Positions 51,578 to 59,764 of a stretch of 64,000 nt of DNA are shown in pieces. Source of the DNA: Marispirochaeta sp. (GTDB lineage: Bacteria; Spirochaetota; Spirochaetia; JC444; Marispirochaetaceae); assembly GCF_963668165.1 (NCBI RefSeq), contig NZ_OY764209.1:868001-932000 (forward strand), written 5' to 3'. The position numbers were made by a program, and so were the translations under genes. The stretch's first letter is position 1; every line of letters starts with the position of its first letter. Below the pieces are notes generated by a model. It was not told the DNA's origin. It did not search any database and saw nothing but the letters and a program-made list of their open reading frames with translations.

Positions 51578-51971
51578 GCAGTACCTCCGCGAGGTTTTTC
51601 TCAGCTATTCTGTCTGCAAGTACGGTTAGTGGAAAAGGAAGCAGCGCCACCGGCTTCAGGGCCAGAGAGAGGAGCGATCCTTCGTTATCGTCTCCGGCAA
51701 TCCTGTTGTTCTTCAGCATTCCGCATTTGACGCAGCGGTGAATCAATGACCACTCACCGTCGGGCATTACCCAGATACCGACAGGTTCCATCCCACTCCG
51801 GCAGCCTGAACGGCGGTCTCCCGCACATATATCCACATGCAGACTCCACAAACAGTGACAGCAATGGTTTCTGTGCTGCGTACCGGACAGAGAAGGCGGG
51901 ACTACCCGGCCGCAGTGTTGACAAATAAAGGCCTTATTCTCATTAGAAGAGTTCATTCTATTTCTGGACAT
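51567..51971 (-). CDS. RNHCP domain protein
   Basis: A 134-aa zinc-binding protein named for its RNHCP motif, here RNHCCHCLWSLHVD. Cysteine sets ICQHCG, CCHC and RCVKCGM suggest two metal sites. Function of the family is unknown to me; several members lie near ribosome or RNA genes. Start at 51971 with CGGAGA upstream. It overlaps rsgA by 11 bp, hinting at a shared role in ribosome biogenesis (inference). The 270-bp gap to 52268 upstream contains no gene that I can support. Confidence 0.82.
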   Translation of the reverse strand: MSRNRMNSSNENKAFICQHCGRVVPPSLSGTQHRNHCCHCLWSLHVDICAGDRRSGCRSGMEPVGIWVMPDGEWSLIHRCVKCGMLKNNRIAGDDNEGSLLSLALKPVALLPFPLTVLADRIAEKNLAEVLHEQ

Positions 51972-52268
51972 ACAAAGTCTCCGTATACCCTGCACTATAG
52001 AAGTGGGGTAATACCACGTTCCTGCAGTACACTACTGCAGATCCGATATGAGAAAACTGATCCGGAAACTCTTCCGCTTTTTTGCCGATAATAAAGCCGG
52101 GTTCTTGATGGGATGTTTTTTAGATAGCCGTTTTTGTCAAAAAGCTGATAAACCAGTATCGAGTATCAAGCAACCCGGACGCGGAGGCTCCCGCAAATTC
52201 CAACACTCATCAACACTACCTCCAGATACAATGAATTTTATTATTTCTAATCCTTTTTTCCGGAAGCG

Positions 52269-53009
52269 TCAACTCTCTCGGTAACGCAGCATAGCGGCAA
52301 AACTTTCATTGCCGTCTTCCAGATAGCCGCGGACAGTAGTCACACATGGCTTGTCGCAGCGCTTCAGAGTCACGGTGTCATTCCAGCCGGCGGCTCTGGT
52401 ATAGTTGATATCAAATCCGGTCATTTCATGCCCGTCGAACTCCTCCGGGGTAAAGCAGTCCAGAACCCAGCGGACATAGCGGGTATTATTAACATGATCG
52501 TTCTGATCAAGATCAGAGTACCTGGCCGTTACCACGACACTGCTCTCTTTTCCTTCGCAGCCCGGGACCTTGGGCGCGGACCCCTCAACAGCTTCATCTA
52601 CTCCGGAGAAATCGAAATCCTGAAAAACCTGCTGCGGACGAATCGGCCGCATGCTTGCTGTATCAAGAAGCATCCAGCCGCTGGTAGCTCGCGCGCAGAG
52701 ATCTCCGTTGGCACCAAAGATACGGTAATCACGCCGGGCCAGTGGCCCCTGAGGTTCTTTAGGCCAGGTTTCGACCCGAATCTCTTCCCGGTGAACAGGT
52801 AGCCGGTCAAACTCAACCCGCAGCCGGGACAAAACCCACATCCGCCCTTCGTCGGCACAATAGGACTCCCCAAACCCGAGTACCTCCGCCTGAAGCAGAG
52901 CCGCCTCCTGAAAAATCGCGGAAAAAGAGGGAAGAGCTAATTGTCCCCTGGCATCAATCTCGCTGTAAATAACGGTATGAGAAAAGCTGTAGCGGGTAAT
53001 TTTTATCAT
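52269..53009 (-). CDS. Acyl-ACP thioesterase
   Basis: A 246-aa double-hotdog thioesterase of the FatA/FatB-like family (PF01643 type) that releases fatty acids from acyl carrier protein. The first hotdog has EIDARGQLALPSFSAIFQEA, and the second has the catalytic region DLDQNDHVNNTRYVRWVLD with the conserved D/N-H-x-N motif. Length is typical. GGAGGAAG lies just ahead of the ATG. It is 75 bp downstream of the MtaA-like gene on the same strand, perhaps cotranscribed. In fermenters such enzymes can release short or branched acids. Confidence 0.87.
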   Translation of the reverse strand: MIKITRYSFSHTVIYSEIDARGQLALPSFSAIFQEAALLQAEVLGFGESYCADEGRMWVLSRLRVEFDRLPVHREEIRVETWPKEPQGPLARRDYRIFGANGDLCARATSGWMLLDTASMRPIRPQQVFQDFDFSGVDEAVEGSAPKVPGCEGKESSVVVTARYSDLDQNDHVNNTRYVRWVLDCFTPEEFDGHEMTGFDINYTRAAGWNDTVTLKRCDKPCVTTVRGYLEDGNESFAAMLRYRES

Positions 53010-53083
53010 TACTTCCTCCGGTGTCCAAACGTACTGCTTATCCTAAAAAAAGGAAGAGTGGGTGACAAGGGGTGGATGGGGCT

Positions 53084-54061
53084 TCACAACGATGCTTTGC
53101 CCGCTTCCATGAAGGCGCTGATATTCTCCGCCGGTGTTTCCGGCGGAAGATCACAGCCGGTGGAAAGGATGAAGTTATAGTAGTCCCTCATGGAACGCCG
53201 CAGATCCAGAACTCTCTCGCGGACTTCCCCGGGATCCTTCTGACACATGACCCCCACAGGATCGATATTGCCGATAATGGCCGTCTCCTTCGGAATATCC
53301 GGAGCAACAGAGGGCAGGTCGACCGCGGAATCCAGACTCAAGGCCGTAGCCCCGGTTTTGCACATTCCGGGAATCAGGTGCTCCGTGTTTCCGCAGATGT
53401 GCAGAACGGAGAAAGAATCCAGGTCCCCGATGAGCCTCTCCGTCCATACACCGGAAAAATCCCAGAACATCTCAGGAGAAAGCATGACCGCCGTGGGTTC
53501 GAGAATCACGATTATATCTGCTCCTGCCTTTTTAAGCGCCCCGGCGTAGGAACGAATAGCCCCGGCAGCACACTGTACCGCGGAGGAAACAAACTCCGGT
53601 TCAAGTACCGTATTCAAGGCAATATCATTCGCCCCCATCAGAAGTCCCGCCAGGGTAAAGGGACCGGAAACATAGGCTGCTATCGGTTTCGGAGCACCTG
53701 AGTCCCGCAGGCCCCGGACTGTATCTATATAGACCTGAAGGCGTTCATCCTGAAGGGAAAAACGATTCTCCAGCTGCTCCAGACCTTCCCGGGTATGCAG
53801 GATGTGCTCCGCCACGGAGGGGGATTCCATCTCCCTGTAAATGACCGGGGCTCCAAAGGCATGGGCCTCGGCGGTGAGGTCCATAAAGGTAAACAGTATG
53901 TCCTGCCCAAAACGCCTGTCCAGGGCAAGAAGGGTCTCTATCTGAACAGCGGCATCGAAGACGTTTCCTTTGATACTGCTCTTGTTCAAATGAACACCGG
54001 GATACCCCAGAAGGGGTGCGGCTGCAGGTCTGCGGCTTGAGAGAAAGTCTTTTACATCCAT
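53084..54061 (-). CDS. Uroporphyrinogen-decarboxylase-family methyltransferase, MtaA/CmuA-like
   Basis: A 325-aa TIM-barrel protein of the URO-D superfamily. The zinc-site motif HICGNT and a later Cys in STGCDLPPETP are those of MtaA/MtbA/CmuA methylcobamide:thiol methyltransferases, and the residues that bind uroporphyrinogen in HemE are not apparent, so heme synthesis is unlikely. Such enzymes move methyl groups between a corrinoid protein and a thiol or folate. No corrinoid protein or partner methylase is in the neighbourhood, which is unusual, since they are usually clustered. GGAGG supports the ATG at 54061. Confidence 0.82.
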   Translation of the reverse strand: MDVKDFLSSRRPAAAPLLGYPGVHLNKSSIKGNVFDAAVQIETLLALDRRFGQDILFTFMDLTAEAHAFGAPVIYREMESPSVAEHILHTREGLEQLENRFSLQDERLQVYIDTVRGLRDSGAPKPIAAYVSGPFTLAGLLMGANDIALNTVLEPEFVSSAVQCAAGAIRSYAGALKKAGADIIVILEPTAVMLSPEMFWDFSGVWTERLIGDLDSFSVLHICGNTEHLIPGMCKTGATALSLDSAVDLPSVAPDIPKETAIIGNIDPVGVMCQKDPGEVRERVLDLRRSMRDYYNFILSTGCDLPPETPAENISAFMEAGKASL

Positions 54062-54180
54062 TAAAACCTCCGGAAAAAGAACCAGCTTAGTATAGAAGCT
54101 ATTCCTTAATGATATTTGTAATCTCTTTCAAATTTTGGTTCTAGAACAGGATGATTCAGGAACATATTGGAAAACAGGAT

Positions 54181-54212
54181 AAAAAAAGCCCCCCGCTGAA
54201 CGGAGGGCTTTG
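54181..54212 (-). terminator. Terminator after oadB
   Basis: On the minus strand AAGCCCTCCG / CGGGGGGCTT hairpin with a short loop, followed by seven T. Confidence 0.85.
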
Positions 54213-54237
54213 ATAGAGCGTCGTGAAAAACGGCGTA

Positions 54238-55461
54238 TCAGCCGCCTGCAAGTTTGGGAATAACACCCAGAAGCACACCGGCTGCAACAGCCGATCCGAT
54301 AACGCCGGCCACGTTGGGCCCCATGGCGTGCATCAGCAGGAAGTTCTGGGGATTTGCTTCCTTCCCCACCTTGTTCACAACCCGGGCTGCCATGGGAACC
54401 GCAGAGACCCCTGCAGCACCAATCAGCGGATTGATCGGTTTCTTGGAGATAAGGTTCATTCCCTTTGCCAGAAGCAGACCGGTAGCGGTACCAATGGCGA
54501 AAGCCACCAGACCCAGGGCCAGAATACCGAGGGTGTTCATGTTCAGAAAGGATTCGGCCTGCATCTTGGAGCCAACCGCCAGGCCCAGCATGATGGTAAC
54601 GATGTTCATCAGGGCATTCTGCATTGTGTCGGAAAGCCGGTCCACCACTCCGCATTCCCGGGCAAGGTTGCCAAACATCAGGGCACCGATCAGGGGTGTA
54701 GCAGAAGGCAGCAGGATTATACAGGTAACCAGTACGACCAGTGGAAAGAGGATCTTCTCCCTCTTGCTTACGTGGCGCAGCTGCTCCATCTTTATCTGCC
54801 GCTCCTCCTTGGAGGTCAGGGCACGCATGATGGGAGGCTGGATAATCGGCACCAGGGCCATATAGGAGTAGGCCGCCACGGCTATGGCGCCCAGAAGTTC
54901 AGGCTTGAGCCGGGATGCTACATAGATTGCCGTCGGGCCGTCTGCCCCGCCGATGATTCCGATGGAACCCGCGGCAAAGAGGTCGAAGTCTATTCCGGGG
55001 ACGTATTTTCCCAGAAACAGAGCGCCGAGCACGGCGACAAAGATACCGAACTGGGCTGCCGCACCGAGCAGAAAGGTCTTGGGGTCAGCCAGCAGAGGCC
55101 CAAAATCTGTCATTGCACCCACGCCCATGAAAATCAGCAGCGGGAAGAGCCCCGAGCCGATTCCAAAGTCGTAGAAAAGCCCGATAAATCCGCCGGAAAT
55201 CTCCTTGACCGCCAGGGCGGTCTCGCTGATATTTCCGGTGATTACCGTATGGGCTGCGATCTCCGCGAATGGAATGTTCGACAGAATCGCCCCCAGTCCG
55301 ATGGGAACCAGCAGAAGGGGCTCAAACCCCTTCTTAATGGCCAGGTACAGGAGCAGGAAGCCGACAAGAATCATGAGAACGCTCTGCCAGCCGCCCTCCT
55401 GCATAAAACCGTAAATACCTGTTGTGGTCCATAAATCGTAAAATGCGCTTCCGAAATTCAT
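54238..55461 (-). CDS. oadB: Na+-transporting decarboxylase beta subunit
   Basis: A 407-aa multi-spanning membrane protein with about ten helices that couples decarboxylation of carboxybiotin to export of Na+. The conserved segments [40 protein letters not shown] (the Asp that binds Na+) and the [18 protein letters not shown] motif are seen. It is typical for OadB/GcdB/MmdB families. It follows oadA by 12 bp and ends at a terminator, so is last in oadG-oadA-oadB. Confidence 0.93.
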   Translation of the reverse strand: MNFGSAFYDLWTTTGIYGFMQEGGWQSVLMILVGFLLLYLAIKKGFEPLLLVPIGLGAILSNIPFAEIAAHTVITGNISETALAVKEISGGFIGLFYDFGIGSGLFPLLIFMGVGAMTDFGPLLADPKTFLLGAAAQFGIFVAVLGALFLGKYVPGIDFDLFAAGSIGIIGGADGPTAIYVASRLKPELLGAIAVAAYSYMALVPIIQPPIMRALTSKEERQIKMEQLRHVSKREKILFPLVVLVTCIILLPSATPLIGALMFGNLARECGVVDRLSDTMQNALMNIVTIMLGLAVGSKMQAESFLNMNTLGILALGLVAFAIGTATGLLLAKGMNLISKKPINPLIGAAGVSAVPMAARVVNKVGKEANPQNFLLMHAMGPNVAGVIGSAVAAGVLLGVIPKLAGG

Positions 55462-55473
55462 TTCCGGCCCCCC

Positions 55474-57270
55474 TTACTGGATTTCTACCAGAGTGTCGCC
55501 GGCTGCTACCTGATCTCCCTGCTTTACAGGAATGTTTGCGATTACTCCGGAGGAGGGAGAATGGATCTCGTTCTCCATCTTCATGGATTCCATAACCATA
55601 ATCACCTCGCCCTCGCTGACGGTGTCGCCCTCTTCCTTGCTGAGCCGCAGAATGATGCCAGGCAGAGGAGCGGAGACTTTGATGCTTTCCCCGTCGCCGG
55701 AAGAAGCTGCTGCGCCGCCCTCATCGATTCCGGGCGTAACATCCACGGAATAGCTCTTACCATTAACAATGGCCTTGTCGCCTTCCAGCTTGACCTTGAA
55801 GGTCTTTCCTTCGAGTTTGACGGTGTAACCGCCGGCTGCAGCCTCTCCGCCTTCGGCGGGCTTGCTTCTGTCAATCTTGCGCACACCGGACTTGGCCTCA
55901 CCCTTCAGGTAGGTAATGCCCTTCTCCTTACAGGTGGCTGCGATAAAGATATTCTCTTCGGTCTCCTCTATCCCGGCCTCATGGAGCATCTTTTTGGCTG
56001 CAGCTACACCCTTTTTGGGGTCAGCATCGTTTATTTCCAGGACCTTTTTGTCCGTCGGTTCGAGTCCAAGCTGCTCGGCCGCGAGTTTTATGATCTCCGG
56101 ATCTGCAGGTATCGGGGTCTTGCCAAAGTATCCAAGGACCATCTTTCCGTACCCTTCTGCAATCTTTTCCCAGGGGCCGATCAGGGTATTATTGAAGGCC
56201 TGCTGGAAGTAGAACTGACTCACCGGGGTAACGGAGGTGCCGAAACCACCGCGGCGTACTACTTCACCCATGTTGGCGGAGATTTCAACATACTTGTCCA
56301 TCATATTGTTATCCCGCAGCATCTGGGTGTTGGCAGTCAGGGCACCGCCGGGCATGGGGCTGAAGGGGATCAGGGGCTCGACCTTCGTCGCCTCGGGAGG
56401 CATAAAGTAGTCCTTCATGCACTCTTTAAAAACCTCTTCGGCTTTTTCGATCTTGCCGATATCCACCCCAAGATCAAAATCAGTACCCCGCAGGGCATGC
56501 CACATGGTCATAACATCGGTCTGGCAGGTCCCGCCGGAACAGGGAGCCAGGGAGAGATCGATCTGATTGGCGCCGGCCTCCAGAGCAGCCATGTACTGAG
56601 CAACACCGATACCGGCGGTCTCATGGCTGTGGAAGACCAGCTGTACATCGTCCCCGAGAAGCTGTCGGGCCTGCTTGATGGTCTCGTGGACCTTGCTGGG
56701 TACGGAAGTTCCGGAGGCATCCTTGAAACAGACGGAATCGAAGGGGATTCCCGCATCCAGGATGTCCTTCAGAGACCGGGTATAGAATTCGGGGGTGTGA
56801 GAACCTTCACAACCGGGAGGCAGCTCCATCATGGTTACAACGACCTCATGCTTCAGGCCGGCATCCACGATACACTGACCGGAATAGATCAGGTTATTCA
56901 CATCATTCAGGGCATCGAAGTTCCGGATTGTTGTAATTCCGTGCTTCCTGAACATTCTGGCATGAAGATCGATAACATCGCTGGACTGGGAATCGAGACC
57001 AACAACGTTTACACCCCTGGCGAGGGTCTGCAGATTTACGTCCGGACCAGCCGCCTCGCGGAAAGAGTCCATCATGTCGAAGGCATTCTCATTGCAGTAA
57101 AAGAAGAGAGACTGGAAACGAGCGCCGCCGCCTGCTTCAAAGTGGTTGATTCCTGCTTCCACCGCCGCTTCAACGGCGGGCAGAAAGTCCTTAGTGAATA
57201 CACGGGCCCCGAAGGCGGACTGAAATCCGTCCCGGAAGGCAGTAACCATGAAATCTACGCGCTTTTTCAT
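55474..57270 (-). CDS. oadA: Oxaloacetate decarboxylase alpha subunit (biotin-containing carboxyltransferase)
   Basis: A 598-aa protein with an N-terminal HMGL-like carboxyltransferase barrel (TAFRDGFQSAFGARV, the carbamylated-Lys region VCFKDASG, the metal-His motif FHSHETAG), a PYC_OADA linker (FSPMPGGALTANTQM) and a C-terminal biotin domain. The biotin lysine is K564 in VMESMKMENEI, 35 residues from the end as is standard. An Ala/Gly/Glu-rich hinge lies before it. Substrate could be oxaloacetate; glutaconyl-CoA and methylmalonyl-CoA alpha subunits differ in fold. It is 17 bp after oadG. Confidence 0.92.
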   Translation of the reverse strand: MKKRVDFMVTAFRDGFQSAFGARVFTKDFLPAVEAAVEAGINHFEAGGGARFQSLFFYCNENAFDMMDSFREAAGPDVNLQTLARGVNVVGLDSQSSDVIDLHARMFRKHGITTIRNFDALNDVNNLIYSGQCIVDAGLKHEVVVTMMELPPGCEGSHTPEFYTRSLKDILDAGIPFDSVCFKDASGTSVPSKVHETIKQARQLLGDDVQLVFHSHETAGIGVAQYMAALEAGANQIDLSLAPCSGGTCQTDVMTMWHALRGTDFDLGVDIGKIEKAEEVFKECMKDYFMPPEATKVEPLIPFSPMPGGALTANTQMLRDNNMMDKYVEISANMGEVVRRGGFGTSVTPVSQFYFQQAFNNTLIGPWEKIAEGYGKMVLGYFGKTPIPADPEIIKLAAEQLGLEPTDKKVLEINDADPKKGVAAAKKMLHEAGIEETEENIFIAATCKEKGITYLKGEAKSGVRKIDRSKPAEGGEAAAGGYTVKLEGKTFKVKLEGDKAIVNGKSYSVDVTPGIDEGGAAASSGDGESIKVSAPLPGIILRLSKEEGDTVSEGEVIMVMESMKMENEIHSPSSGVIANIPVKQGDQVAAGDTLVEIQ

Positions 57271-57287
57271 GACGATTAATTCCTTTC

Positions 57288-57494
57288 TTATGAGATATAA
57301 GCTTTTACCGCGGCGATTACCGCAGCGATCTCCGCATTCTTCGAACCTGAAGACTCAGCAACGTCCATTACCGGTTCAGGGAAGTAGCGGGTGACAACCG
57401 CCGAGAGGACGGTCATGAGAATGACAAGCAGCGCCAAAAACAAAAACACCACCGTCATGCCGACAACTGTTAAAACTAACCCTTGCGCAATCAC
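57288..57494 (-). CDS. oadG: OadG-family gamma subunit
   Basis: A 68-aa membrane anchor with one N-terminal helix (GLVLTVVGMTVVFLFLALLVILMTVLSAVV) and a short cytoplasmic tail, which assembles the decarboxylase complex and often binds metal. I choose the GTG at 57494, since AGGAG lies 6 nt upstream and the promoter (57557-57586) sits inside a longer frame beginning with TTG at 57593, making that start impossible. It is the first gene of oadGAB. Confidence 0.85.
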   Translation of the reverse strand: MIAQGLVLTVVGMTVVFLFLALLVILMTVLSAVVTRYFPEPVMDVAESSGSKNAEIAAVIAAVKAYIS

Positions 57495-57556
57495 GACATA
57501 CTCCTGTTGTGAAAGTAATAGCGGATCCAAGACAAAGATCCATCCGTTCGGCCATG

Positions 57557-57586
57557 ATAATAGTCTTTCCAGAAGGCTAATTTCAA
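57557..57586 (-). promoter_or_regulatory. Promoter of oadGAB
   Basis: On the minus strand TTGAAA (57586-57581), 18-bp spacer, TATTAT (57562-57557); the GTG of oadG is about 60 nt downstream. Confidence 0.65.
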
Positions 57587-57654
57587 GAGGCAAGGAGGGA
57601 TATAACGGACGGTTTAGCGGTACTTAGCGCAAGAAAAAGAGCGAAAGGACAGAT

Positions 57655-57688
57655 AAAAGGGCTTCCCGGTCTCAAATCCGGGAAGCCC
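57655..57688 (-). terminator. Terminator after hsp20 and the 41-aa gene
   Basis: Perfect 11-bp stem GGGCTTCCCGG / CCGGGAAGCCC with an 8-nt loop, followed on the minus strand by TTTTAT. It lies 20 bp after the stop of the small gene, which supports that gene as the end of the transcript. Confidence 0.85.
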
Positions 57689-57707
57689 GGCTCCTTATGA
57701 CGCGACC

Positions 57708-57833
57708 TTAGTGTCCCGAGTCCTCTCCGTCCTGCCTATCCTGGAAAGCATGAAGGATTCTGCCTACAAGTATTTCAAGTTGGGGCTTAAAAATATACCC
57801 CAGGGCAACTCCGATTATCAGCCAGAACAGCAT
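57708..57833 (-). CDS. 41-aa single-helix membrane protein downstream of hsp20
   Basis: A 42-codon frame beginning one base after the hsp20 stop, with a GAGGAAGAG purine stretch before its ATG. The product starts MLFWLIIGVALGYIFKPQLE, one membrane helix of about 14 residues, followed by an amphipathic segment and a polar tail ending EDSGH. Its frame ends just before the transcription terminator. The position, ribosome site and membrane character support a real gene, but no family is known to me. A role in heat or membrane stress would follow from operon position only. Confidence 0.55.
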   Translation of the reverse strand: MLFWLIIGVALGYIFKPQLEILVGRILHAFQDRQDGEDSGH

Positions 57834-57834
57834 T

Positions 57835-58344
57835 CTACTCTTCCTCTTTTACAATTTCAATTTTTATCTCTTTCTGGCTTTCCGCCTCTTTTCTGGCGGG
57901 AATGCTGACTGTCAGGATTCCGTTTCTGAAGATCGCACGCACGGCGTTTCTGTCGAATTTATCCTCCGGAGCGTAGTACTTCTGATCAACAATTTCCTTA
58001 AATTTCAACCTGTGTTTCAGATATTTGATCTTATCATCCCCGGTTCTATCCTCGGAAAGCCTGGCATTCAGCATCATATAGTCCCCTTTAAACTCAAGGG
58101 AAATCTGTTTTTCACTGAATCCGGCCAGAGCAAATTCGAAAACAAGGCTCTTGTCGGGGGTAAAGAAAATGTTTGCGGGGGGATAGGAATAAGCAGGATA
58201 GTAATCCACACTGTCGTCCCACTGAAAGAAAGGGTTCCCCGGATGTGAGCGGAACCCCTCCTTGAAGGCCCCGCCAAAGTTCTGGGTAGCATCGAACAGA
58301 TCGTCCATAATCTGTCCTAGATCGATAATAATTTTGTCTTTCAT
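57835..58344 (-). CDS. Small heat-shock protein (Hsp20/alpha-crystallin family)
   Basis: A 169-aa ATP-independent holdase chaperone with an alpha-crystallin domain (about residues 50-150): NIFFTPDKSLVFEFALAGFS, ISLEFKGDYMMLNARLS and the late strand RAIFRNGILTVSIPARKEAE, where NGILTVSIP matches the family signature. It has no I-x-I-type tail other than the acidic IKIEIVKEEE at the end. The ATG at 58344 follows a purine-rich site (GAGGTGGAG); an in-frame ATG at 58356 overlaps it. A promoter at 58438-58466 gives a leader of about 87 nt with stems. A 41-aa gene follows by 1 bp. Confidence 0.9.
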   Translation of the reverse strand: MKDKIIIDLGQIMDDLFDATQNFGGAFKEGFRSHPGNPFFQWDDSVDYYPAYSYPPANIFFTPDKSLVFEFALAGFSEKQISLEFKGDYMMLNARLSEDRTGDDKIKYLKHRLKFKEIVDQKYYAPEDKFDRNAVRAIFRNGILTVSIPARKEAESQKEIKIEIVKEEE

Positions 58345-58437
58345 ACTCCACCTCATTTCTTACTCGCAAAGCGAGGAGTTTGTACACCTCCTCCCGATCC
58401 GGGCAGAAGGCAGGCCTGTTTCACACGGCCTGGTACT

Positions 58438-58466
58438 AATATAGCAGAAATTTATTCCCGGGGCAA
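58438..58466 (-). promoter_or_regulatory. Promoter of hsp20
   Basis: On the minus strand TTGCCC (58466-58461), 17-bp spacer, TATATT (58443-58438). The leader can form CAGGCC/GGCCTG and GAGGAG/CTCCTC hairpins, and the CCTC arm could also pair with the GAGG of the ribosome site. No clear HrcA CIRCE element is seen. Confidence 0.55.
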
Positions 58467-58553
58467 AAGGCCTCTTCACCCGAAAGCGAAATATCGTGTA
58501 TTCTTACCTCCCGTCCGGGGATACCCAATATTCGGGAAAAGAAAGGAAATATT

Positions 58554-59372
58554 TTGTCTGTACGAATTTTCTGCATGGGAGAGATCGTCGGCAAAGCCGG
58601 CGTTTTTTGTGTCAAAACACTGCTCAAGGACTTTCGGAAAGAAAAACAGATCGACCTGGTTGTTGCCAACGGTGAAGGGACTACCGGGGGTTTCGGCCTG
58701 GGGAAGAACCACTCCATTTATCTGCACAAGCTGGGCATTAACGTCATAACCGGCGGCGAATGCATCTACTACAAACGGGATATGGTCTCCCACATACGCC
58801 AGGCTCCCTACATACTGCGTCCCGCCAACTACCCCCCGGGAAATCCTGGCCGGGGTTGGTGGATATACCAGGTCGGGGAACATAAAGTCGGAGTAATCTC
58901 TCTTCTGGGACAGTCCGGATTCCGCCGGGTCCATTTAAGTAATCCCTTCAGCTTTTTGCCTTCCATAGTCGAAAAAATCCGCAAGGAGACTCCTGTTATC
59001 CTGCTGGATTTCCACGCCGCCACAACCGCTGAAAAGTACACCATGTTTTACCACGCTGACGGGCAGGTTTCTGCCGTCGCCGGAACCCACAACAAGGCCT
59101 TGAGCGCTGATGAAGCGATCCTTCCCCGGGGAACCGGCATTATCTGCGACACCGGGAGGACAGGAAGTATCGATTCAGTAGGAGGACTGGAAATTGAAAC
59201 GGAAATTGGGCAATTTATAAGTCAGATTCCGGAACGCTCGAAGGAAGCCTGGGGCGGTCTGGAAATGCAGGGTGTTATCTTTGAGATTAATGCCGAAGGC
59301 CGAACAACCGCGGTCGAACGGGTACGGATTCCCTGCAAGGAGGTTCCCGATGAACGAAAGAGTGACAGTTAG
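58554..59372 (+). CDS. YmdB-like metallophosphoesterase with altered metal ligands
   Basis: A 272-aa protein with the YmdB (TIGR00282) layout: phosphodiesterases that cleave 2',3'-cyclic nucleotides in B. subtilis. Family landmarks are changed: GEIVGKAG has E10 where D is usual; NGEGTTGG has G42 where N is usual; the GNHTWDK motif reads GGECIYYKRD, replacing N and H by E69 and C70; DFHAATTAEK keeps its His; GTHNKAL replaces the second His by Lys. The fold is preserved. It may have other metals, weak activity or a binding role. TTG start with AAAGGAA upstream. It overlaps the RseC-like gene by 23 bp. Confidence 0.78.
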   Translation: MSVRIFCMGEIVGKAGVFCVKTLLKDFRKEKQIDLVVANGEGTTGGFGLGKNHSIYLHKLGINVITGGECIYYKRDMVSHIRQAPYILRPANYPPGNPGRGWWIYQVGEHKVGVISLLGQSGFRRVHLSNPFSFLPSIVEKIRKETPVILLDFHAATTAEKYTMFYHADGQVSAVAGTHNKALSADEAILPRGTGIICDTGRTGSIDSVGGLEIETEIGQFISQIPERSKEAWGGLEMQGVIFEINAEGRTTAVERVRIPCKEVPDERKSDS

Positions 59373-59763
59373 AGAGGTTATCGGCGACAGGGTTTTGTGC
59401 AGCTGCACAACCTCCGCCTGCAAATCCTGCAGCGGTAACAGCTTTTGTAATATTAAAGTTCGGGAGATAGAAGCCCTGAAACCGGCGCATACCCCGGTAG
59501 AGGCCGGCGATACTGTGGAGATTCACCTGCCTCCGGGAAAAACCATCTTCGCGGGATTTATGGTAATGATCCTGCCGCTGATCCTTTTCGGGGTATTGTA
59601 CTACCTGACCGGCCGTATTTTACCCGCCTCCGGCGAAGGCCTGCGGGTACTCGGCGGCCTTATCGGCATTTTCCTGGGATTCGGGGCCAGCTGGTTCTAC
59701 TCCCGGGCTACCAACAGCCGCAACATACCAAAAGTGGTCAGGGTTCTGGAAAAACCAGAATAG
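59350..59763 (+). CDS. RseC/MucC-like membrane protein (SoxR-reducing type)
   Basis: A 137-aa inner-membrane protein with an N-terminal cysteine-rich segment (CSCTTSACKSCSGNSFC), a small beta domain (ALKPAHTPVEAGDTVEIHLP) and two membrane helices (about 72-95 and 103-122). This is the RseC/SoxR-reducing-system family, linked to electron transfer by Rnf-type complexes or to sigma-E control in other bacteria; which applies here is unknown. Start at 59350 with AGGAGG 7 nt upstream, inside the 3' end of the YmdB-like gene, so coupled to it. Confidence 0.8.
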   Translation: MNERVTVREVIGDRVLCSCTTSACKSCSGNSFCNIKVREIEALKPAHTPVEAGDTVEIHLPPGKTIFAGFMVMILPLILFGVLYYLTGRILPASGEGLRVLGGLIGIFLGFGASWFYSRATNSRNIPKVVRVLEKPE

Positions 59764-59764
59764 C

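Noticed and set aside
52048..52284. 78-codon + strand frame between the RNHCP and thioesterase genes
   Set aside because: No ribosome site, mixed composition, and it runs into the 3' end of the convergent thioesterase gene.
53084..54061. Uroporphyrinogen decarboxylase (HemE) for heme synthesis
   Set aside because: The HxC...C zinc motif and absence of HemE substrate-binding residues favour a corrinoid methyltransferase; no other heme genes are near.
54223..55434. 403-codon + strand frame opposite oadB
   Set aside because: Antisense to ten conserved membrane helices; its product is a His/Gln/Gly-rich shadow with no family.
55561..57279. Very long open frame (572 codons) on the + strand opposite oadA
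   Set aside because: It is the antisense shadow of a strongly conserved biotin enzyme with matching GC-rich codon phase; it has no ribosome site or recognisable domain.
57495..57593. N-terminal extension of oadG from TTG 57593
   Set aside because: The -35 and -10 boxes of the oad promoter lie inside it, and GTG 57494 has a good ribosome site.
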